DNA of 64,000 nucleotides from NCBI RefSeq assembly GCF_016808335.1, contig NC_053139.1, positions 33,439,954 to 33,503,953 of the forward strand, read 5' to 3'. The notes beneath the pieces are model-generated. The model was given only the letters and a program-made list of their open reading frames with translations. It made no database searches and was not told the DNA's origin. Origin of the DNA: Panicum virgatum (lineage: Eukaryota; Streptophyta; Magnoliopsida; Poales; Poaceae). Numbering within the stretch: position 1 is the first letter of the stretch; each line of letters begins with the position of its first letter. The position numbers and the translations under genes were made by a program. This document shows positions 13,296 to 24,691 of the stretch, piece after piece.

Positions 13296-16200
13296 AGTTA
13301 CAGCAAATAAAAGACTATCAGAGATACACAGCTTTATCCTAGAAACGATGGCTCCAAACTTCACAGGCAATCGACCAGGGGTTGCGTACGCCTAGAGCTT
13401 ATCAACATCTTTAGCTTCATTGCAACTTTCTTCTCTGAGCAGTGTTGGTATAGCAAGGGTGAGCACATGTCGTACTCGGCAAGTATATTGGAAATAAATG
13501 ACATGCAAGGCTTAAAGCAAGGAATTAAGGCTGGCTGAATCAAGCGGTAAGCATTTTAATTAACAGTTGAACATTAAAGTCTTTACTAAATCATGTATGA
13601 ATCATCCCATATTTATAAAAAAAGAGTAGATATCTGAGTAAACAATTAACTTGGAACATTTAATAACTGAATTAGTAGACATGTGAGGGTCCGAGCTGCT
13701 CTTGACCGTGAGCACGGCTGATATATCAGTTTTCACTCTGCAGAGGTTGCACACTTTACCCACAAGTCGCGTAAAAATTCAAAAGAACTTTAAACCCAAC
13801 CACGCATGTGCTGATCAGGCACAATACCACACTTCCTTAGGTGTGATTGCATAGGGATGCTACGAGGCCTTTACAAAGACTCCCTAACCAGTAGTAGCCC
13901 GCTAAGGTTTCAGCAGCTAGGCGAGTGCACCCTCCCCCAAAGCGAGTGTACCCCGTAGGCATACCAAACTCCTTTGGCAGGCCGAGTACCCCTCTTAACC
14001 TAGGCCCCCCTCATGCGCCTTTTGGTAAGGTACTAACAAGCTAGAGATATCTAATTAATCAGCCAAGATCAGAGCCATATAGTCCTTGTGGTTGCGCTGT
14101 TTTCCCGGGTGGTTCTCCATGGTTGATTTTAATCAAGTTCACCAATCCATCAAATTGTTCCAAAAGATATACCAAGAAGTCTCATGTCTCAAGTAATATT
14201 GTTGTACCACCCATATCCATTGTTCAGCGGCTAAGCAAACTACCCAAAAAATTTTTATAAAAGAACCCGACTATTCAAGGACATGGATAAGCAAATAGGA
14301 TAATAGGTACCCATCAATATTAATGCATGCAAGCATAAAGTAAATGTTATTAGGACAAAATATGGTCAATGAATATACTTGCCTTAAATCCAGATAATAA
14401 CTGCTCAGAGTCTTCAACTCTTGCTCTTGCAACTCTTTATCTTCACAGCTCTCGAACCGTGTTCCTTTCTACTCGCGACAAGCATCGGGACAAACATACA
14501 AGGAACAAACCAAACAAGCACAACTAAGAACAGAGCACTAAGCAAAAGAAAAGCATTGAAAGAGTACACTAAAGGAGAGGGCTCGAAGCTATGATCTCAG
14601 GAACGCGAGAAACACTGATAACGAAGCTAAACTAGAGAAGAAACAAGGCTCTAAGGTCTAGCTGTGATTAACCGAAGTCTATAGGTGCTAGCAGAGGAGG
14701 TTTGCAAGACAAAGAATATGTGCTCGTGAAACAAGTGAAGCTCAGGATTAGATATGCAACAATGCATGGCTTGGGCTGAATTGCTGGGAACTAATCTTGA
14801 GAGAGGGTTAGCTGAGAACACGCCAAGACACAAGAGAATACAAGACTAATTACCTTGTCTCTAGGGGCCTCCACGCAAAAGCTTGAAGACACAACCATGG
14901 CACACGGAGGTTCCCTTCCTGCTCGCCGGTGTTCTGATGCAAGGGAAACGCTGGTGAGAGGGAGAAAACGGAGAGGAGGCGGAGGGGATCTCGTGGAAGC
15001 GCTCACCCACGAAGGAAGAGGCCGGACTCGGTCGGAATCTTGCTGGCGGTGGCCAGTTAGGACTACTCCATGGCAGCGTCGCTGCACCGGCGGGCAGGCG
15101 ATGGGAAGAAGCAAAACGGAGCCATCTCGCCGAGGGGAACGCCGTGATGCTGTCCATCTTGTCAAACACGCGGCGGACGTGGCGAATCGGGCAACTGCGA
15201 CATCCGGCGGCGGCGATTTGCTGGGCGCCAGATCAACCAGCAGGGGCACGCGGGGAACACGGGGCCGGCGCTCTACTCTGACCACCACGCGAGGCCATGG
15301 CGCTGCACACCGTGAGGCGAGCAGGGGGAACGTGCGGCCTCGGTTGCTCGCCGGTTTCAGGTGGCGGCGCTGCGTGTTGCAGGGAAGAAGCATCTCTGCT
15401 GGGCACGTAGGGCTTCGAGGCTGGGTGTGAAGCAAGCAGGGGGCATGGGCATGCAAGGCTGGGCTCTTGGCCCTTTTTGCACGCGTGGCAGGGAGGGTGC
15501 GGTGCACCTCGTGTAAGCCTGGGCCGGTGCAGCAAACAGCAGGCGGCTTGCCGGGCTGGGACTCGGACTCGGCCTCGGCCTTGAGTCCAGGTTGGTCACG
15601 GAAAAAAAATAGATGTGGGGCTGGTCAGCAGGTCTCACGAATCATCAGCAAGAGAAAGAGGACAAGGTAGATACATGAAGGTGCTCCCCACTTTCTAGTT
15701 TTCATGACTACGGAGCTTCTCAGCAACGAGAATCGAGAGCGGTGACCAGTGGCGAGGCTGCGGCATGTTGCGATGATACTCGGGGAAGTCTTGGATTTAG
15801 CAGGCGGGCGGAGGAGTTGGCGAATCTGACAGCCAACAGCCGGCGGCGCTCGGCCTCGGCAGGCTATGGTGGCTGAGAGGGATCAAGATAGAACAAGTAT
15901 TTCAGAGCAACGGTGCTGTTCGTCAAAACTGACGGTGGTAATGGCGAAATATTGCCGGAAAACGCCGAAATCGAGATAAGACTCTGTTTCGAGCCTGATT
16001 TGATCAAGATGAGAGATTAGAGGATCGAAAACTCGATGGGCAAACCAAGTTGAATATAGTCCGGAAATAAAAGATAAAAGAATTTCGATCTCTCAGAATA
16101 TATTTTCAGGCTTTCAATAAATCTAGAAAAGTCTAGATAAATCTTTTATTCCACAAAAATATATTCTAAAAATTCTAAGAAAAATCTTGGGGGTATTTTG

Positions 16201-16399
16201 GGACAAGGAGTCCAAATAAAATACTTGAATTGAATCTCATGAAAAAGATTCTAGAATGTTTCATTAAATGGACTGAGCTCTAGGAAAATATGAGAATAAA
16301 TGCCAGAAAATTTTGGAAAATTCTCGAAATATTCAGAAAATGGATAATTATATTCAAAAAGATATTCACAACCCAAAATTGAAATTTTGGGGTGTGACA
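13061..16399. mobile_element. 3.3-kb unclassified element with TG...CA ends
   Basis: It begins TGTCACACCCGG and ends GGGGTGTGACA, so the outer 10 bp are inverted repeats starting TG and ending CA. The exact 5-bp duplication TTATA lies at 13056-13060 and 16400-16404. There are no long terminal repeats: the first 118 bp is repeated once in tandem, but nothing like it occurs at the right end. The interior has AT-rich flanks (13.3-14.7 kb and 16.0-16.4 kb) around a GC-rich core (about 14.85-15.6 kb). The frames in that core overlap on both strands and show no domain. The best reading is a non-autonomous retrotransposon-like element. The 5-bp duplication does not fit hAT (8), Mutator (9) or CACTA (3). 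Confidence 0.75.
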
Positions 16400-16404
16400 T
16401 TATA

Positions 16405-16640
16405 TTTGCACGACACTTTGAAAAATATTTTTTAATAATAAATAATTAATTTTGGCTACTAGGAACAAATATTTCCACAACATGAACAAATGATTATTTT
16501 CTACGAACAAAAAGTTAAACATGACGGGCAAAAATTAATATACTATGAACGAAGTATTAAACATTCCAAACATTTGATTGTACAGGATAATTGATGAAAA
16601 ATGAATATCACGAATAAATGAATCAATTTTGCCTAACAAT
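16405..16640 (-). repeat. Third, inverted copy of the AT-rich repeat seen at 3.4-3.9 kb
   Basis: On the minus strand it reads CAATCAAATGTTTGGAATGT, then TTAATACTTCGTTC and ATAATCATTTGTTCATGTTG, in the same order as copies A and B near 3.4-3.9 kb. Purine-rich tracts to 17200 match in composition the pyrimidine-rich tracts at 2.56-3.25 kb. Confidence 0.7.
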
Positions 16641-17204
16641 TTGGCCTAAAAAAGCGAACAAATAATTTAACTTTACGAATAAATTAGTTACACACAGATA
16701 AATAATTTTACATGAAGAATAAATGCATGTCCATCACAAACAATTATTTATCTAAGTGTATATATATGTACTAAACTTAGCATATAAAAAATAAATCATT
16801 TCATAGACCAACTTATGAGTCAATATACATTGAGCACAACTCACATTTAAATGTGAACAAAGAGTTCTATACTACAGTAACAGGTAAGTGTAGGTCCGTT
16901 GACATTCGATTATATAATAAATAAACATGGTTTGATGTAAATTATAGAATAAAAAATTATAAATTCAAAAAATTATGTACATGAGTTGTATACTTAGAAA
17001 AGTTAGAAAAGAAAGGAAAACAAAAATAGGAGGAAATAGGAAAGAGAAAAACAAGAGAGATACATATAATAAGAAAATAAATAGAAAATAAAAAACGTGA
17101 AACAAAAATAAAATATAAAATAAGTGAAGAGAATACACACACTAAGATAGTAAACGAAAACAAAAATTAGAAGGAAAGGAACAAGAAAGAGAAAAAAAAG
17201 AATA

Positions 17205-17351
17205 CGCTCTTTAGCTAGAAGGAATACACACACTGCAGTTTGGTTGGGCCACTCGCTCTTTAGCTAGAAGGAATACACACACTGCAGTTTGGTTGAGCTA
17301 CTCGCTCTTTAGCTAGAAGGAATACACACACTGCAGTTTGGTTGGGCCACT
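17205..17351. repeat. 49-bp minisatellite, three copies
   Basis: Units start at 17205, 17254 and 17303 with CGCTCTTTAGCTAGAAGGAA and end GGTTGGGCCACT or GGTTGAGCTACT. Units 1 and 3 are identical and unit 2 differs at three bases. Confidence 0.96.
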
Positions 17352-17434
17352 CGCCTGCGTGCGTCCTTGACCTGATCAAGGACGATTGTAAACCTTCTGT
17401 CTAATTAATAGAGCTCTCCTTTACCCGAAAAAAA
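17352..17434 (+). mobile_element. LINE-type 3' end with short poly(A)
   Basis: Directly after the minisatellite is CGTCCTTGACCTGATCAAGG, then TTGTAAACCTTCTGTCTAAT, TAATAGAGCTCTCC and CCCGAAAAAAA. A TTGTAAA...TAAT(A)...poly(A) layout is usual for plant L1-type LINE tails. No coding part is attached, consistent with strong 5' truncation. Confidence 0.5.
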
Positions 17435-18844
17435 CGAAACAAAGAGAAATAGATAGAAAAGAAAAATATAAAAAAAGACGGATCATTTGCATGCATGCAT
17501 CGACAAACAATAACCTAACATGGCATCAATCTATTTAGCCTGATAGCACTTAGGCACTTGGGCACATGTATGTGAACGGACCTGCTTATTCTGTATCATT
17601 AGTAAATATATAAGAGCAACCCAACAATAGCAGTCAGCCAATACATCAGTAGCCAGCCCGCTTACATGGGCTGAAATCGTCCCACCAGCCCACATAACAT
17701 GCTTCAGGCGATGGATCCGGTTTTACTGACTATATGATATGATATATAGCCACTGGCCAGCCTAATATAATTGGGCCTATTCCTCTCAAGAAAAAACAAA
17801 CTTTTTGGGCCCAGTGGTAACGTAGGAGGCTAGCCTGAAGAAAACGATGGGCATTCCCTCATTGTCCACGTCGGTTCTCACTGGTCCTCGTCAGAAAGCG
17901 CCCGTCCACGACGGATGTCTCTCCTGTGGCTCTCTATGAGCTCGCACGTCAGAATCACACAACACCAACACCAACACCAAAAAAGCAGATTCAAGCAACA
18001 ACTAGTGAACTAGGCACGCAGCTGGCAGCTGCTCCATGCCGACGAGCTCAATCATACATACACCATGATCTCCCCTCATCTTTCTTTCGAGTTGACCTGA
18101 TTTCTCTGACACGGATCCACCGATCCACGTCTTCCGCAGCCATTTCTTACTGGAAAGCAAGAAATATGGAGGCAGCCGGCTTAAGTGCAGAGTATCATTG
18201 CAGGTCGTAAACAATGCATTGCCTCGTCACCACAAGTTGTGGCAGCAGTGCTTTTCACTAATGGCTAGGATTATGATGCGTACTATTACTTAATTCCGCC
18301 ACATGGAAAGAGAAAGCAGTTGCAGGGAGATGGAAAATGACAAGCAGCAGTCGCCTTGTCGCGTCCAGAGCTTTGTGCTGATGAAGTGATAAGGCAGGGC
18401 GCACGGCTCCATTTTTCAGGGGCCACACGCGATGCAACGAGAATAATATCTCGTCTCGGACCTTTGTCTTTGGCTTTGGCACCGGCAAAAGGTTCTACAT
18501 TGTGCAGGTGTGAGTAATGTGACCAAATTGGCAAATTAGATGTGTGTGACACTGCGACCGCAGCGTCTCATTGCATTGATCTCGTCGAGTTAAAAAACAT
18601 TTTTTTCGGGTTACATGCTTTCATTTCTTTTACGCTATTTGTTGGATATATAGTTGGTAGAGAACGATGAATTTGAGTTCATCCGATCCTTTACCATAAT
18701 ACCGTCATGTAGAGATTGCACTGAGGACATGACGATGAAGCTCAGCATAATTAACTTTCCACGGTATTGGTACAGCCAAAAATGTGAGATTTGGTCGCAT
18801 AATGCCCATTTAGAACAATGGAAAAAAATTAGATGTTTAGCCCA
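17435..18844. other. Intergenic, no recognisable gene
   Basis: Mixed sequence with a slightly GC-richer stretch (17830-18480). The short frames there overlap on both strands and have no domain or clear promoter. Nothing else is supported. Confidence 0.5.
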
Positions 18845-19200
18845 TACAGATCCAGTGAATTCCTATGGAATGACTTTTCCATAAGTGAAATTTTACAATA
18901 ATTGGAAAAAAAAATATGAGCCGTCCATCTGATAAAATCCTACAGTCGTGAAGGAAATACCCAGAAATATTTAGGGTAAAGTATCTGGTACTTCCAAAAT
19001 ATGGACCAAGTACCAAAAAGTAGAACCGAATACTAATTTAGTTTAGTTTTTATAAATACTTTTCATAGATCAACGGCTAAAAAAATTCAAGGTAAAAGTA
19101 CCTGAAAGTACCCATTGGTACTTTACAATCATTGTAAAAGAGCTCTTAGAATAAAAAAAGAAAAAAAGATATTTACAACCCTTACAGATCCAATGAATTC
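18845..19200. repeat. Insertion flanked by an 18-bp direct repeat, with A-rich tail
   Basis: TACAGATCCAGTGAATTC (18845-18862) recurs as TACAGATCCAATGAATTC (19183-19200). The 320 bp between hold an internal inverted repeat (GGTAAAGTATCTGGTACTT near 18976; GTACCCATTGGTACTTTAC near 19114) and a purine-rich tail AATAAAAAAAGAAAAAAAG at 19150-19168, just before the second copy. Long direct repeats plus an A-rich tail suggest retroposition; the internal inverted repeat suggests a MITE. The class is open. Confidence 0.45.
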
Positions 19201-19439
19201 AGGCTAGTATGCGAAATTGTTATAGAGCGCGCGTGCACCAGGACCGTTGGCAGCGAACGGGACATGCATCCTTATAAGAGACTATCGTTTTCCAAATTAC
19301 GCTTCAATGCTGCTTCCGATTCCACCGTCTACTTCATTTTCAAAAGTTCCAGAGCAAGTGAAAGGGTATCTAATCTCCGGTTTGTGATAAGGGTCCTAAA
19401 ATAAATTAGTTTATGTCAAAATATATATCTGCTGGAAGC

Positions 19440-21460
19440 TATTGTACACTAATTTCAAAGTTTTACACCTCTAGGTACAAAGTTTTTAATATATCTGCCC
19501 AAAGTTGTGCCTCCTTCCAAAAAAAACTTCACATTATGACATGGAACTCTTTGTTGTTAGGCATACAAGTTAGTTAGTGCTATGAATTGAGGGGTTCAAA
19601 GTTTTTATTTCATGCCTTGATATATTCATTACGTTTGTAATCATTTATCCAAAGTTTTAATAAACATGATCTGAAAGTTCTCAATATTTTCATTCAAAGT
19701 TTTCAAGTAGTCAGTTTAGAGTTTTAGCATGGAACTATATAAGTTTGGACATGTGATATTTTATATGCTTCATAGTTTTTTCACAAATACGAGTATTAAA
19801 TTTTCAAATATGTGCGTTCGAAGCTAGGTATTCTATAAAAGTTTTCCATATAAGAGGCAAAAACTTTCAAGATTCTACTATAAAGCGCCATCTGTAGAAC
19901 TTCAAATATATGTAATTTTTTGTAGCATGGAGTGCATAGTTTACAATTTGGCAGAACATAGTTCCATATATTCTTAGTGCAAAGTTTGAAATTACAAAGT
20001 TTTTTTTTCATAAGAACAATATTTTTGAAATGTGCAAGCAGCAATTCCCTGAATATAGAATGTAAAGATTAGAATAAAAGACTTATACTAAACACAGACT
20101 TAGGTGATCTTTCGTTTTTACTAAACACACTGTCCTTTTCTCCAATCATGCAGGTATATTATTTTTCTCCCCATTAGTTGAATCTTAGTTTTTTTGTGAG
20201 TTCTGTGACGATGATGTGTCCACATTAATAAGAAGCTTACTAAACTCTCATTTTGCACAGGTCAGGCAAAGGCTCTTTGATAGCTCTCAAACAAGATTTG
20301 GACCACAACACTTAAGCATTCAGGTGAGATCAAGGCACATTGGTTGCTATGAAAAAATTCTATACATATGTGTTTGAAAATACACTGGTATGAAATCTCT
20401 AAATTTGAATGCTAAATTTGTTGTAATTACAAAATTTTAGAGTTTGGAGTACAAAGTCAGTAATGTTATATTTGTAAAGTTCATGTGTTCTAATGTTTAG
20501 GGTTGTAACGTTTTTAAGATAAAGTTTTAGAACCAAGAGATACAAAGTTTCTGAGAGGCTAGAACAAAGTTCCCAATATGGAAATGCAAAGGTTTTTAGT
20601 TATGAAGTATTATATGTAAAAGGATAAAATTTTAAATGTTTTGTCACAAAGTTTCATATTTTTTGAAGAGTAAAGTTGTATTCATGAGAATACAAAGTTT
20701 ATAACATGTTAGTAGAAAGTTTTCTAATTTTAAGATGCAAAGTTTAGAGTTTATTTTACTAAAAAATTTACAAGCCCAAAGTTATTAAATTTAGTGTTAA
20801 TTTTTTATTTTAGCAGAAAGTTTTTATCTAAAATGTTCTATATCTATTTTTAAAAGGTTTCAAATATCCATGTATAAAGTTTTGTATCTAGTAGTATAGA
20901 TTTTTAAATTTAATTGTAGAAAGTTTTGAAATTTAGTGTACAAAGTTTTGAAATTATAAAGTTGTAGAGTCTCGTGTAGAAAGTTTGAAAATATATTAGT
21001 AGAAAGTTTCTAAATTTAGAGTGTAAGGTTTGAATTAAAGTTTTGGATCTGGGAGTACATAATTTAAAATGGGTTAATAGAAGATTTTTGGAGCTAATAA
21101 TTTTTGGGACAACCCCATATTCAAAGAACATAGATTCATACTTCAAAGTTTTTGGAACTAAAAAGTTTCTTTGTTTCCTAGTTCAAAGTTCATAGTTTTA
21201 GATTTCAAAGTTTTTGGGGAACTAAAAAATTTTAATTACTGTACTACTACTAAGTTTACATATACATATTTCAAAATTTTTGTGACTACAAAGCTTATTA
21301 GTGTGCTACTACAAAGTTCACAACTCAAATTTTAAAGTTTTTTGGACCTACAAAGTTATTAATATGCCAGTAAAAAGTTTCATAGTTTTTTATATTTGAA
21401 AGTTTTTTAGAATTACAAAGTTATTAATGTGCTAGCACAAAGTTTAGCCATACAGGAGGG
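19440..21460. repeat. 2-kb block of degenerate AAAGTTT-word repeats
   Basis: Words such as CAAAGTTTT, TACAAAGTT, GAAAGTTT and AAAGTTTTTGGA recur every 15-50 bp across the whole block, with AT-rich spacers of varying length. There is no fixed period and no long open frame. The densest part is 20640-21440. It looks like an old, decayed short-period array or the non-coding interior of a large transposon. Confidence 0.8.
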
Positions 21461-21600
21461 TAAAATAAAGATTTGATTGGCTGTCGTTCTGCAACATGGA
21501 ATAAACAAAAAAAACTGATGGCCCATTCATGTTTTTCATCCAACATCGTTATCTTTTTTTTAACCATAATTGCATCTTCATTGATAGAACCCATAATTGC

Positions 21601-21759
21601 TTCTGCATCTTCTTTTTACCAAACCTTAGTCTTACTAGTTCTACATGCATATGTATGTGAAATCTGTATGACTAAACTTAAGACACTAAAGAATTATTCC
21701 GCATCTTTTTTTACCAAATCTTGATCCTACTAGTTCTACATGCATATGTATGTGAAATC
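21601..21759. repeat. Direct duplication, about 64 bp, period about 96
   Basis: TTCTGCATCTTCTTTTTACC...CTACATGCATATGTATGTGA (21601-21664) is repeated at 21697-21759 with a few substitutions. Confidence 0.9.
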
Positions 21760-22424
21760 CAGGCCTCTCCCATTCACTCACCCACACACCCGTTGTCCCG
21801 AAAAATGAAAAAGAATATAGTAGAAGGTAGAATAGAAGTCAAATGTATATTCACTAATTCAAACTACTAGTGTACATGCGTTGCTTCCTGCTTGCAACGC
21901 TCATTCGCTGCAATGCTGCCGCGGCGCACGCTCGCCAACTAATGACCCCGGGCTAGTATGTGAAGTCGGGCTAGTCCAGATCTTTTGTTTCTTGTCACAC
22001 ACTGAACGGCCATGTTACACGAAACTATATATGGAAGGTATATATGATTATTACCCCAATGCGTAGTGGCGCAAGTTGTTTCTACAGATGGGAATGTGCG
22101 ATAAAATTCCGCTTGCAATTTTGGCTATGATGGTTTTCTGTAGCTAAAATAGTTGAATACTTAAAGGGCAGAGATTGAAGTAAGCCCAATCAAATGTTAA
22201 CCTCCTTCGAGTAAGGAAACAAATGGAAGGACAAAAAAACTAAAAAGTGTGGTATACCATGAACCGAAAAGTAACAAATCAGCTGGAATGGTTATTTTTG
22301 GAGCGGCAAGTTTAAGAGCTCATATTAGGAACACGCCTGTAATACTCCCGTTTACTATAGTTTGAGCAGACAATGAAGTAAATTTTATCTGACATTTGCG
22401 ATTAGAAAAATTTTCAGGAAGGAA
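21760..22424. other. Intergenic, no gene
   Basis: No coding evidence was found. The segment TTATCTGACATTTGCGATTAGAA at 22386-22408 recurs at about 22664-22686 on the other side of the MITE that follows. Confidence 0.5.
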
Positions 22425-22649
22425 GGCTGTGTTTAGTTCATGAAAAAGTTTGAATTTTGGTACTCTAGAATATTTCGTTGTTATTTGATAATTAATGTTC
22501 AATTATGAACTAATTAGATTTAAAACATTCATCTCGTATCAAATAGTTATATTGTGTAATTAGTTATTTTTTCAACTACATTTAATATTCTATACATGTG
22601 TTCGAAGATTTGATGTGACATATGTGTTGGAAATTTTTTGGGAACTGCC
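22425..22649. mobile_element. MITE, GTTTAGTTC...AAAAAGTTTGAATTTT family
   Basis: It starts GGCTGTGTTTAGTTCATGAA and ends GAAATTTTTTGGGAACTGCC, so the ends are imperfect inverted repeats. The interior TATTTGATAATTAATGTTCA, then AACTAATTAGATTTAAAACA and TGTGTAATTAGTTATTTTTT, is the body of a very common grass MITE family. A second copy lies at 28428-28650 in the opposite orientation. Confidence 0.8.
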
Positions 22650-23473
22650 GAAGTACTACAGATTATCTGACATTTGCCATTAGAAGATTTATGACAGGGA
22701 GTACAGGTGCAACCAACTCCATTTAAAGAAAGAAAACACCAGAATGCTCACGCAACCACTACGGTGTTGTCTCTTGTCTTGGAGAATGAAACAATGATCC
22801 AAGCTCCAAAAATGTATCCTTTTGCAGTTTTGCTAGATTAGGAATGCAGTTTGTTAGGCTTCCCTTTGCCTGCGTAAAATACCAAACTATTTTCCATTTG
22901 ATTCTTGGGAGCTCAACCACAGTATTCTAACAAGACTTGGAGCCCAACCACGGCAGTACAGCACCCAGCCACCTACAGGGAATATAATCCTCCGTTGCGT
23001 GCAGGCGCCGTTCCTCGCAGCTCACGTGCAAAAAAAGGGGAAGAAAAAAGAAAGCACTGTGCGCGGAATAGTTTAGTGCTGCACGAACACGTGCTAACCA
23101 CTCTCACGTAATTAAAAGGAAAAAAAGAAGCAGATCAAACCCGTCGTCAACCTCCGTTGGTGTAGTGGAATGGAACGGAATCTCGCGGAAGGTGTGGAAA
23201 ACATCCATGGAGGTTAGTGGAACAATGAGTTTGATTTTGGAAAAGCATTATTAGCAGCAGCAGCAGCAGCTGGTGAGGAGCCTTTCGATCCGTGACCACA
23301 CCGGATTTTGACAAATCAGCTGCCGGCCGGGAAACCTAGACCGTTCCAAAGACATCGTGTCGCCATGATATGATGACTTGTTGGAATTTATGGAACCCTT
23401 AGCTTGAAAGCAAGCCAAAATGCTTTCTTGACATTTGCACGAAAGATAATGATAGGAGTAATTCATTGAGTAC

Positions 23474-23518
<45 letters not shown>

Positions 23519-23811
23519 GGCACAGATGAAATCATCTTCTTTCATTCACCTTTAATTTTTCACGTGTTCATTTCCTTTTGCTTCTTGCAAAAGAATTCCA
23601 CTTTCGTGGTTCTAATCTTCTAGACTAGTACACACTAGATAGATAGATGCTCAAAATCCGAAGAAATGATGTACATACAAGCAAGTCGCAGAAAACATTT
23701 ACACTTGATTTTGTCACCAAATTAACTTGGCAACCACTAATGGTGTCTGTGGATGAATCAAAAAGGGAAGACCTGGGATGTGGCTTCACCCACCGTTCAC
23801 GGCGGCGGGCG
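22650..23811. other. Intergenic and 3' flank of the DUF1685 gene, with simple repeats
   Basis: No gene was found. It holds a short CAG run (about 23253-23271) and a (CT)21 array at 23475-23516. The last 150-200 bp before 23812 are probably the 3' untranslated region of the minus-strand gene, but no clear polyadenylation signal was chosen. Confidence 0.55.
23475..23516. repeat. (CT)n microsatellite
   Basis: About 42 bp of uninterrupted CT. Confidence 0.97.
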
Positions 23812-24600
23812 TCACCGGACGGCCGAGGCCACGGTGTGCGCCCACATCCGGAGGTGCTCCTTGAGGTCGTTGCCGTCGCCGGGCGGCGGGATCCGCCAGT
23901 TCCGCAGCGCCCTCCTGACCTCCGCTTCCTCCTCGTCGTCGTCCCACGCCTCCGAGAGGTACGGCCTCCTCGGCGCCTGGGCGGCGTCCTCCGGCGGGGC
24001 GGAGGAGGAGGAGGACGGCGCGTCCCGCGGCGCTGCGGGAGCCGACGCGGTGGCCCGGTTCTCCTCCTCGGACCGCTTCCGGCGCAGGCCCGGCACGATG
24101 GACGCGAGCTCGGCGTCCACCTCGGCGTCGGAGAAGGTGAAGCCGAGGTCCTGCAGGCCCTTGACCTCCTCGAACTCCAGCTCCGACAGGCTCCGCCCGC
24201 GCCGCCGCCGCCGCTGCCCGCCCCCGGCGGGCCGCCGCCTCCGCTCCGGCGGCGCGGCCGCGGCGAGGCCGTCCTTGCCCGAGAGGATGGTCTCGAGGCG
24301 CGCGCGGTTGCCGCTGTCGGCGGGGAGCAGGAGCGGCTCCAGGCCCTGGAACGCGGCCGCGGTGGCCTCGTGGCTCCGCGTCCGCCGGTGCCGCAGCCCG
24401 CCGCCGGCGCCGGCCGTGGGGCTCGACGCGGGAACCGGCCCCGCCGGCGCGCGGTCCGCCTCGCGCTCCGGCGCCGCGGTGGAGGGGGGCGGGAGCAGCA
24501 CGAGGTGGCGGAACCAGCAGGCGTCGTACAACTCCATGGTCCGCTCCGCGGCCGCTGCCGACGCCGCCGCCGCAGCAGCAGCTTGGTTCGGCTGCTCCAT
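23812..24600 (-). CDS. DUF1685 family protein, intronless
   Basis: 262 codons from ATG (24600-24598) to TGA (23814-23812), uninterrupted. The C-terminal half matches the plant DUF1685 family: RSLSELEFEEVKGLQDLGFT at residues 136-155, then LASIVPGL (165-172), RPYLSEAWD (212-220) and the closing DLKEHLRMWAHTVASAVR (245-262). The N-terminal half is low-complexity (poly-Ala 7-18, Pro- and Arg-rich) with a conserved-looking WFRHLVLL at 29-36. No signal peptide or membrane segment is seen. The family has no established biochemical role, so none is given here. GC content is very high, common for grass monocistronic intronless genes. The start is supported by a TATA box 85-91 bp upstream and by the absence of an in-frame upstream ATG before it. 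It stands alone with no operon-like neighbours. Confidence 0.9.
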   Translation of the reverse strand: MEQPNQAAAAAAASAAAAERTMELYDACWFRHLVLLPPPSTAAPEREADRAPAGPVPASSPTAGAGGGLRHRRTRSHEATAAAFQGLEPLLLPADSGNRARLETILSGKDGLAAAAPPERRRRPAGGGQRRRRRGRSLSELEFEEVKGLQDLGFTFSDAEVDAELASIVPGLRRKRSEEENRATASAPAAPRDAPSSSSSAPPEDAAQAPRRPYLSEAWDDDEEEAEVRRALRNWRIPPPGDGNDLKEHLRMWAHTVASAVR

Positions 24601-24684
24601 TCGGGGAGGGGGGACGGACAGGGGAGGCTCTGGGTCTCGCGGCGCGACTGGGTTGTGGGCGCTGGGCGGGCGGTGGCGGCTGGG

Positions 24685-24691
24685 TTTTATA
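24685..24691 (-). promoter_or_regulatory. TATA box of the DUF1685 gene
   Basis: Minus strand TATAAAA, 85-91 bp before the ATG, in the context AGTATAAAACC. The C/T-rich leader that follows is typical of plant 5' UTRs. Confidence 0.8.

Noticed and set aside
14791..15670. Long overlapping frames of 90-238 codons on both strands
   Set aside because: They lie in a GC-rich stretch where stops are rare, overlap in several frames, have no domain, and sit inside a transposon.
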